This document shows, piece after piece, positions 56,870 to 64,000 of a stretch of DNA of 64,000 bases. Source of the DNA: Euclidia mi (taxonomy: Eukaryota; Arthropoda; Insecta; Lepidoptera; Erebidae); assembly GCA_944739405.2 (NCBI GenBank), contig OX123182.2, positions 22,083,326 to 22,147,325 of the forward strand, read 5' to 3'. The translations under genes and the position numbers were made by a program. The notes beneath the pieces are model-generated. The model did no database searches. It was not told the DNA's origin and was given only the letters and a program-made list of their open reading frames with translations. Numbering within the stretch: position 1 is the first letter of the stretch; every line of letters begins with the position of its first letter.

Positions 56870-57320
56870 AAACACCTAAAAAATTTTCCTAACATAAAAC
56901 GTAAGGTTGATTTTCCCAACATTAGGCGGAAATTTCCTTACATTTGGGGAAAATTCCTCGGATCGCGGGTATACTGACGTCGTTACCGCGACCCCGTCAT
57001 GAGGGTCGATATAGGAACACCGCGGTGTTTAAGTGGGTAGATATACCCGAGAGGGTACCCCGAACATCTAGGCGGGAGAGCCGAGCCACACATCCTTCCT
57101 CCACCTCCCCCAAACTCGGTACAGAGTTGGCGGAGGGGTCCCTTTTAGCGACAGTCCGTAACTGGATTTCATCGCGATACAAAAAAGGTGGAAAATTCCT
57201 CAACATCAGAGATCAGTTCACCCAACATTAAGGGTTAACTGGTAACATTCGGGGAATATTACCTGCCATCTGCGATAATTCACAATAGTGATAATTTTAC
57301 CAACATCGGGTATAAATTTA
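56870..57320. repeat. Degenerate 22-bp repeat cluster, interrupted
   Basis: Units around cccaacattaggggaaat recur at about 56885, 56910, 56932, 57195, 57218, 57243 and 57298, with much variation. The cluster is split by the 230-bp retroposon at 56960-57189. Confidence 0.55.
56960..57189 (+). mobile_element. GC-rich 230-bp retroposon with 12-bp TSD
   Basis: Flanked by ggaaaattcctc at 56948-56959 and 57190-57201. It is GC-rich and ends in acaaaaaaggt, an A-rich end on the plus strand. Words aacaccgcggtgt and gggtagatatacccg link it, inverted, to the GC-rich block at 22860-23105. Too short to encode a polymerase; a SINE-like or end-joined derivative of a non-LTR element. The 95-codon frame across it matches nothing known. 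Confidence 0.7.
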
Positions 57321-57745
57321 CACACCACCACACTCACACCCGTATGAAAGGAAGGCAAGGTCACCTAAAGGAGGCATAACGGTTATTCAGGCAGTTACCG
57401 CATTAGATGCCATAAACATATTTTTGAATTTAGAACCGTCTATGTAGACAGAAAGCAATGGAATCTTAAGAAATTTATAAGAAAATATTGAAAAATAAGT
57501 TCAATGTCCACACCTATCTTTCTTCGAACTTACCCAATTTAAATGAGCATACGATCAAGTGAAAGAGCTCTTTTCAACGAAACGCCTACCTCAATGAGAA
57601 CCAGATATATAGAAGCAGAAAGTCATTGCCTACGGCTACGAAAACGTAAAAAATGTATGGGAGAAAACTGTTTTTGAATATAACTTGATGAATGTGCAAG
57701 TTAGGTAATTTCTAATGCTTGATGACAAATCTATGCAGCGAGAGC
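57321..57745. other. Unclassified spacer
   Basis: AT-rich; no gene or repeat supported. Confidence 0.45.
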
Positions 57746-57746
57746 T

Positions 57747-58192
57747 TTAATTTAAAAAAAAAATCATGCGGGTCGTTTGGGTAGAACGGGCTGGCCGACT
57801 CGTATTATAAAACACAAATTCTTTTAATATATAGATGTGCTGTGAATTATCACAAATATAATTATTACTACAATTAAGAACATCCTGTGGCAAAACAATA
57901 CTGCCTAGCAATTCATTACACTTAATCTTATATATTTCAACCTGGTCCAGATCCCTTTCACCCCATAATACGCGATTACAACTTGCATTAGTATCTATCA
58001 CTTTACTCCTTATGCTGTTCATATTACATTCCACAATAAGGGGGTAGTGATCTGACCAGGAGACATCATATTGCACATACACTTTTTTAATTGATAATAA
58101 AGCAGACTGCGTGACCACACATTGGTCCAGCCATCTTTTTGAACCATGCGCATCGCTTATAAATGTAAAATTATCAGAGGGGACGGGGGTCC
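57747..58192 (-). pseudogene. LINE endonuclease fragment, minus strand
   Basis: The minus-strand frame 58199-57747 reads GTPVPSDNFTFISDAHGSKR, then WLDQCVVTQ, VSWSDHYPLIVECN and a linker with DLDQVEIYKIKCNELLGSI. SDHYPLIVEC is the C-terminal signature (SDH) of the APE-type endonuclease of non-LTR elements. Only this section survives. It is a different family from the plus-strand LINE that starts at 58194, since both encode the same region with unlike sequence. Confidence 0.8.
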
Positions 58193-58331
58193 CCAACATT
58201 GAAGTGTCCTCGGACTACACGTGTTTGATGGCAGAGCTTGGTTTTCTGTCTGTAATTTATATCCCCACTCGCAACGACGCATGCCTTGATCACATATTTG
58301 CCTGCACCAAGGCTCCGATTGAGGCAGTAGT

Positions 58332-58930
58332 GTGTGGCACCTCGGTATGATTATGTATGATTTAACCATGGCAGGCTTTGCTATCAACACCCGTAGCCGT
58401 AAAATTCCTAGAAAATCCATCACTAAATTAAACTTTGAAGCTATAAGCTTAGATCTGGAGAATGAGGATTGGTCTGAGATATACGCTGAGACATGTCCGT
58501 CACTAGCTGCCTCTGTCTTAAATTCTAAAATCACCACATTTACAAAAAAGCACTCGTATACTATCTCTCTCAATCGTAAGAAGAATATCATCGAACCATG
58601 GATGACACCGGGCTTACTTAGATGCTCGAATTATAGAGATAAGTTACACCTAGACGCCCGGAAACATCCTGATGATACAACGAAACAGCATATTTATAGA
58701 CGGTATCGAAACTTCTTTCGCAATTTGCTTCGCAAAATAAAATCTCAATACGACACAACTTTGATAGAAAGTAATAAGAGTAACCCAAAAAAGCTCTGGC
58801 TAGCCTTAAAACAGATATCGCATACAGCTACAAAGAAATGCTATCCTGAAGGTTTAAATAATATTAAGGGAAACGTATCTGACTCCTTAAATTACTGTAA
58901 TCAGTATTTTGCATCAATAGGAAAAGAACT
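58332..58930 (+). pseudogene. LINE ORF2 linker segment
   Basis: Reads AINTRSRKIPRKSITKLNFEA, WSEIYAE, TISLNRKKNIIEPWMTPGLL, KSNPKKLWLALKQI and NQYFASIGKEL: the conserved linker between endonuclease and reverse transcriptase in jockey/CR1-type elements. GKEL is repeated on the far side of the SINE (59344) because of the target-site duplication. Confidence 0.85.
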
Positions 58931-59334
58931 TACCGTGTGGTTGACGGCATAGAAAACAAGTGTCACCACCCCCTATCTTCCCGTGGGTGTCGTAAGAGGC
59001 GACTAAGGGATAACACGATGCAAATACCATCTTTGCGTAGAGACGGAAAACTCGACATCAAACCCTATACGACTGCCTCGTTGGTTTCGCGGCATAAATG
59101 TGCACGTGGGATCGGAAGGTCCCGGGTTCGATTCCTGGATCGGGCAGTGTTATTGGGTTTTTCTGTCACGAAATTCTCAGTAGCCGCACGGAGTCTGGAA
59201 ATGTGCCCGGTACGGCAATAGGCTCGCCCCTTATTACGTGGGACTAAAGTATATCTGGCGAAAAGTGGGTGTAGAAATACACCTCTGCCTACCCCTTCGG
59301 GGATAAAAGGCGTGACGTTATGTATGTATGTATG
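58931..59334 (+). repeat. SINE with 5' module, inserted in the LINE, 13-bp TSD
   Basis: 404 bp between taggaaaagaact at 58918-58930 and 59335-59347. The first 150 bp are the upstream module (cttcccgtgggtgtcgtaag, aggcgactaagggataacac, agagacggaaaact). Then comes a tRNA-like head (gactgcctcgttggtttcgc, B box gggttcgattcctgg), the SINE-1 body (ggcaataggctcgcc, tattacgtgggacta) and the tail gcgtgacgttatgtatgtat. This target duplication fixes the full extent of the element and shows the module is part of it. Confidence 0.93.
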
Positions 59335-59347
59335 TAGGAAAAGAACT

Positions 59348-61024
59348 CGCCGGTAAAATATTATGTTCCAATGTTAATGAAACTGAGACATCACTTGCTT
59401 CTAAAGTAAACACCACGTCATCTCCACTTAATTCCTTCTTTTTACACCCAACTAATACATCAGAAGTAGAAACACAAATAAAACAGCTTAATGTTAGCAG
59501 TGCTCCAGGCTTAGATGGAATCTCAAAACGCCTTGTAAAAATAATTAGTAAATATATTGTAGCCCTTTAACTCACATGCTTAACTTAAGTCTGTCGACAG
59601 GAATCTTTCTAGAGTCATGGAAAATGGCTGTAGTGACACCCATTCATAAGGGCGGACCGATTGATTCGCCGAGTAATTATAGACCCATTTCTCTACTCGG
59701 TACGTTTTCCAAGATCCTGGAGATAATCGCCAACAGACAATTGGTCTCATACTTGAAAAGCAACAGCATCCTTTCCAAACAACAGTTTGGTTTCAGACAA
59801 GGCAAATCAACTCAAGATGCTGTCACTCTCCTTACCGAAACGGTTGCCACCCACTTAGACAAAGGAAGACAATGCGTTGGAATTTTCCTAGACCTGGCAA
59901 AGGCGTTTGACACTGTTTCCTTTTACATTCTTTTTAGGAAGCTAGAAAGTGTTGGAATCAGGGGCATTGCCCTGGACTGGTTCCACATTTACCTAACAGG
60001 TAGAAAACAGTGTACGAAATTGAACGCCTTCGTCAGTGACCCTCAGGAAGTAGTATTCGGAGTTCCCCAGGGAAGTGTTCTGGGGCCTACGCTCTTCCTA
60101 GTATACATGAATGACCTTTCATCCATTAAACTCCAATGCGCAGAAGTCATCAATTACGCTGATGACACTGTCATTGTCTTTTATGAATCCTCCTGGTCAA
60201 GATTGAGCTCAGTAGCGGAGATCGGCCTTAGACACGTAATAAGATGGCTGCGCGATAACTTGCTAACTCTGAATACTTCCAAGACTAGTTATGTCTGTTT
60301 CCATAAAACAGCGGCATCGGCTCCGCCTAACAATTTTAAAATTAAAGCCCACTCTTGCAATGCATCACCTCTTTCTAACTGTCGTGTCTGTACGTTGATC
60401 TGTAGAGCACAAACTGTTAAATATCTCGGTGTCTTAATTGACCATAAACTGAATTTCTCAGATCACATCAATGCGACATCAGCAAGGGCTAGAAAAATTA
60501 TTTATGTAATAAAAAATCTAAGGGTTGTTGCTTCACCAAGTTTGCTTCGAACGGTTTACCTACCCCTATGCCAATCAATACTAACCTATTGTATTTTGGC
60601 ATGGGGTGGGACACTCTCCGTACATCTACTGCCTTTGGAAAGAGCTCAACGTGCCGTTCTCAAAACGATGCTTCATCAGTCTTCCCGCTTCCCAACAGTT
60701 CAGGTCTTTAAAGAATCGGAAGTATTAAGTGTTAGAAGACTGTATATCTTAAATCTCGTTCTGTTAGCACATAAAGAAGCACTGAATAGTCCGAACTATA
60801 AATATATAGCTTCAAAACGAGTTTTTAAACTGCCTACTTCAAAGGTATCAACAAGTTTTGGAACGCGATTCTTGGGATTTCTCAAGTGCTTTGTATATAA
60901 CAAAATTATTAAGTCTCTGGATACTCGACATTTAAGTGTCAGGGAATTAAAGCGTAAGTTGAAAAATATACTGCTTCAGTGGGATTACTATAAAACCGAA
61001 AAATATTTGCACACAAATCTATGA
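59348..61024 (+). pseudogene. LINE reverse transcriptase, near complete
   Basis: First piece to 59570: VKQLNVSSAPGLDGISKRL, the fingers block. After a one-base deletion, 59576-61024 (482 codons) is open: MAVVTPIHKGG, NYRPISLL, FGFRQGKSTQDA, IFLDLAKAFDTV, FGVPQGSVLGPTLFLVY, INYADDTVIVF (intact catalytic YADD), VKYLGVLIDHKLNFSDHI, and the C-terminal tail RRLYILNLVLLAHKEAL. All reverse-transcriptase blocks are present in order. The single frameshift and the SINE are the only things separating it from a full frame with the linker. It would bind and copy its own RNA at the target if repaired by nature; as it stands it is inactive. Confidence 0.88.
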
Positions 61025-61033
61025 GCCAGGCCA

Positions 61034-61041
61034 GCATACAT

Positions 61042-61082
<41 letters not shown>

Positions 61083-61212
61083 AGCGAGCATATTCACATA
61101 CACACTCACACACGCATACTTATACAAGCACACACTCACGCACAAAGACACGCACACGCATCCACATGCACACGCTATACACTCGCTTAAACTATCCACA
61201 AATACACATGCT
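61034..61212 (+). repeat. CA-rich simple repeat
   Basis: A pure cacaca run at 61051-61077, then impure CA, CACG and CATA stretches to about 61210. It lies in the 3' UTR of the LINE. The minus-strand cysteine- and valine-rich frame across it is an artefact. Confidence 0.9.
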
Positions 61213-61619
61213 CACAAAGAAAAGGTTTATTAGGTAAAATATGATTTTATTTTTATTTTATTTTATTTACTTTTCTCTAGACATTCTTTTCAAACATAAT
61301 TTTAAATGATTAATTAATTACTACCCTTAACAAAATCACCTAAAATTAATACAACCTGTTGAAGTACTGTAGAGGAACGTTGCTATCGATCACGGATGTT
61401 GGAAGTAACTGTGTTTATAATACAGGAATTACTCCTAGTTTAAACTCAGTTGCACAAATCATCAATGTACTTAGCCATATGCAAATTATTTGTAATTATC
61501 CGATTACGCACAAAGTTGTAATTAGGTTAAGTTATTTGGAAATAAATTATTATTATTATTATTATATAAGATCAGTTTCTTTGCAAAAATCTATAGGCTA
61601 ACTAAAAAATAACTCGTTC

Positions 61620-61842
61620 GGGTGGGCGTTAATAGTTATTTGTGCAACAAGAGAGCAAAGTTGTTTTTTGTTTCGCGTGCTGATTTTGAGTCCCGAGCAA
61701 GCGAAGGATTCTATGATTGATTCACGAGCGTAGCGAGTGAATCAAAGTTAGACTCCTGAGCGTAGTGAGGGACTCAACAGCACGAGATACAAAAAACTTA
61801 GCTCTCGTGTAGCACACATAACTTTTCACCACAGCAGTGAGA
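61620..61842. mobile_element. Fold-back element with about 70-bp imperfect inverted arms
   Basis: Left arm: gttatttgtgcaacaagaga, gcaaagttgttttttgtttc, gcgtgctgattttgagtccc. Right arm, read inverted: gttatgtgtgctacacgaga, gctaagttttttgtatctcg, tgctgttgagtccc. Between them ttcacgagcgtagcgagtga and cctgagcgtagtgaggg are two further small palindromes. No coding. The shape is that of a fold-back MITE. Confidence 0.75.
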
Positions 61843-63134
61843 ACACATATTACTTAGGAGACAGAAATGAACATAGTCCAGTCACTTTAGGGATTCACCT
61901 CGGAATTTGAGATAATAAGCTGGAAACTCGTATACAGCTTCATTTAGGCGTTCTAAAAGTTGTCTCAAAAGTCTCATATTATCTCGTGTCTGCGTCGTAA
62001 CTTATTCGAGGTCAAAGGTCACGAAAATCGTTTTTTTGCAATTATCTCCGTTTCTATGGTTCCAATCACTTCAACACCTATTATAAAAATTGAAGATAAA
62101 AAAATTGCCACAACTTTTGTCTCAACTCTGTTTCTGTACGCTCAACCCTTTTCGAGATAGAGAGCGGAGAGCACCCAGAGCTCAGGCATATATACTGGCA
62201 TGGCAATCGCATTAAACAATCTAATTTATATATGTAGTACTTATGAGATAAATTGTATTTTCATGCGATGGCCGAGTCAATCTATTTATTTAAAACATTA
62301 AAGATTTTTAATTAACCGACTTGGTATTACATGGATCTTACAACTTTTTACGGTCGCGAGACTTGGTATTTTTGACAAGTATTGTTTTTACGGGATATCT
62401 TTGTGAGGAATTGCATTGCTCGCTAGAACGAACTATTTACGAGACGGTGGACATTGCTTTTTATTGCATCTACTACTGCTATTATTGAATAAATGAAATT
62501 GACTTTCATTGGAGCTTATATCGGTCGTGTCGCCGGTGTAAGTCCATCGAAACCTTGGCGAAGAAAGAGCTCTTTTATATCTTAAAAATGCCACTTAATT
62601 TGATTAAACGAACACATTATGACGGTGATGTTTTAGAAACACCAATCAAGTCACATGATTCTTTCTAAATTTGAATTGTTTCCATCTCTTCTAGTATTAT
62701 TAAAATCAAGAAGATAGCAATAGACTAAAGCCCAGTTTCACCACTTATGCTATGGCAGGCGACTGATAAATTTGTATGTTCAGAAAGCGATGAAACCGGT
62801 CCTAAATAAAGTTTAGTCGTACATACGTTATCAACAATATTACACCACTATTCTACACATACCTACTAGTGAATATTGTATGCTGGTGCTGTATTAAGAC
62901 AACGTAAATGGAAGGCAGTGTCAATTTCATGCCCCGCGGCGCCGCACCGCCACACGTCATGACTAGAGAGCATATGTGAAACGCATGAGGATACGGCATC
63001 CGGACTGGAGACAGACTGAGCTTCGCTTAAGTTGAGGGCTGACACGGAACTGCATTGTGGTACTATATATAATAGTTACATAGTTGAATAATTCTTCAAT
63101 AATCTTATATGTAAAATTCAGACTAATCAATTAC
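61843..63134. other. Non-coding spacer
   Basis: No gene or element with clear ends. It contains a perfect direct repeat of the nuclear-receptor half-site at 62009-62021 and a short GC-rich patch at 62930-62960. Confidence 0.45.
62009..62021 (+). promoter_or_regulatory. DR1-type nuclear-receptor motif (sequence match only)
   Basis: aggtca a aggtca is a perfect DR1 element, the target of RXR/USP- or HNF4-type receptors. There is no gene nearby that it could control, so this is a motif match without functional support. Confidence 0.25.
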
Positions 63135-64000
63135 ATACATACATACATAGACTCACGCCTGTTTCCCGGAGGGGTAGGCAGAGACTACGGAACGCCATTT
63201 GCAACGATCCTGACATACCTCACTTGCTTCACTCACTCCCATCAAGTTTCTCATGCATGCTCTTCTGTTAAGGGTACTTCTGACTTGTCCTTTTTTCAGG
63301 ATGTCTCCAATCTGGTCAGAGAACGTTCTCCTAGGTCTTCCCCTTTGTCCTGTCCCATTCACACTAGCCTGATATATCTTCTTTGTCAGTCTATCGTCAT
63401 CCATCCTCTCCATGTGCCCAAACCATCTTAACATGCCTTTCTCAATGCTTGTCACTACATCTTCTTTTACCCCACACCACTCTCGTATCACACAATTCTT
63501 TACTCTGTCGGTCAAAGACACACCACACATACTTCTCAGTGCTCTCATTTCCACAGCATTTATTCTACTTTCAAATCTCTTCTGCCATACCCAACTTTCA
63601 CTACCATACATAAGGGTAGGCACTAACACACCTCTATGTACAGCCAAACGTGCCTTTTTGGACACGTTTTGACTGTTCATAAACGCCTTCAGAGCTCCAT
63701 TCACACAATTACCTGCATTAACTCTCCTTTCAATATCTGCTTCATTCTTACCATCTCTTGTAAACAACGTACCTAAGTAAACAAACTCATTCACTTGTTC
63801 CACTCGCTGTCCATCGATCAAAACATTACAAGCCGTAACGCATTCCTCCTTTTCAAAAACCATAACTTTCGTTTTACTTACGTTTACTTTCATTCCTTTC
63901 CTTTCTAACGCACGATGCATGATTGTTACCATCTCCTGCAACTCCTCCGTTGAAGATGCAAGTATAACCTGATCATCAGCATAAAGGAGGCATTTGACGA
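63135..64000 (-). CDS. LINE reverse transcriptase, C-terminal part, open to the window edge
   Basis: The minus-strand frame is open from 64000 to a stop at about 63153. It enters at LLYADDQVILASS with an intact YADD motif, then VNVSKTKVMVFEKEE, VYLGTLFTRDGKNEADI, LVPTLMYGSESW, RALRSMCGVSLTDRV, LRWFGHMERMDDDRL and GQRGRPRRTFSDQI. This set is typical of the RTE-like reverse transcriptases often annotated in insect genomes as transposon-derived. No stop or frameshift interrupts these 280 codons, unlike every other LINE here, so it is the youngest. Its last codons (SAYPSGKQA, stop) and 3' end gagtctatgtatg equal the SINE-1 tail. The 5' part is outside the window. Confidence 0.88.

Larger units (their letters stand above)
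58194..61567 (+). mobile_element. CR1/Daphne-like LINE, 5'-truncated, split by a SINE
   Basis: Starts inside the endonuclease (NIEVSSDYTCLMAELGF, LDHIFA) and runs through linker, reverse transcriptase and 3' UTR to an ATT tail at 61544-61565 (gaaataaattattatt). Lesions: frameshift at about 58345, a SINE with 13-bp duplication at 58931-59334, and a one-base deletion at about 59565. Just after the coding end lies a long CA-rich simple repeat. Otherwise the reverse transcriptase is complete. Confidence 0.88.

Noticed and set aside
57747..58350. Twin-priming inversion of one LINE at the 58192 junction
   Set aside because: The minus and plus fragments both encode the endonuclease C-terminal region with different sequences, so they are two elements and not the two halves of one.
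60939..61199. Cysteine/valine-rich minus-strand protein
   Set aside because: It is a translation of the CA-rich simple repeat.
1..64000. LTR retrotransposons or endogenous viral sequences
   Set aside because: No long terminal repeats, protease/integrase motifs or envelope-like frames seen; all reverse transcriptases are of the non-LTR type.

Overview
The window looks like nuclear DNA of a moth or butterfly (Lepidoptera). It is AT-rich and contains no host protein gene I can recognise. It is built almost entirely from transposable elements and their fragments: several tRNA-headed SINE families, non-LTR retrotransposons (LINEs) of at least five types, terminal-inverted-repeat DNA transposons, and repeats I know from memory to be abundant in Lepidoptera, such as the block starting accggccaagtgcg and ending tacggaaccctaaaa. 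Such gene-poor, nested-repeat DNA is typical of heterochromatin or of a lepidopteran W chromosome. That placement is inference.

The main structure is a direct segmental duplication. Copy A runs from 10470 to 25338 and copy B from 28104 to 52972, in the same orientation. Copy B is longer because it carries at least four insertions that copy A lacks: a CR1-type LINE with a SINE upstream (about 29657-35334), a 5'-truncated LINE with reverse transcriptase and RNase H (37483-39222, 11-bp target-site duplication), a PIF/Harbinger-like element (39891-42610, TTA duplication) and a DNA element with 75-bp inverted repeats and an 8-bp duplication (46054-47307). Copy A keeps intact empty sites for the last three. 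The copies also differ in tandem-repeat number (316-bp unit, about 4 against 2; 14-bp unit, 10 against 9), and in two perfect hairpins present only in copy B.

Left flank (1-10469): SINEs, GC-rich retroposon pieces (one complete, 592 bp, with a 14-bp target-site duplication), a 1.5-kb element with 14-bp inverted ends, and a short MITE. Between the copies (25339-28103): an L2-like LINE with a dead active site, a pogo-type helix-turn-helix fragment and a LINE 3' tail. Right flank (52973-64000): an inverted L2-like LINE split by a 1.6-kb P-superfamily-like element (8-bp duplication, 26-bp inverted repeats, THAP exon remnant, seven 76-bp repeats); degenerate 18-bp and 22-bp repeats; a CR1/Daphne-like LINE split by a SINE with a 13-bp duplication; a fold-back element; and an open LINE reverse transcriptase running off the window end.

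No operon or pathway exists here. The functional links are parasitic ones. The commonest SINE ends with the same roughly 50 bp as the LINE at 63135-64000, including that LINE's last codons and stop, so the LINE enzyme probably mobilises the SINE. The most noteworthy items are the P-like element, the duplicated block as a clock for insertions, and the LINE-SINE shared tail.
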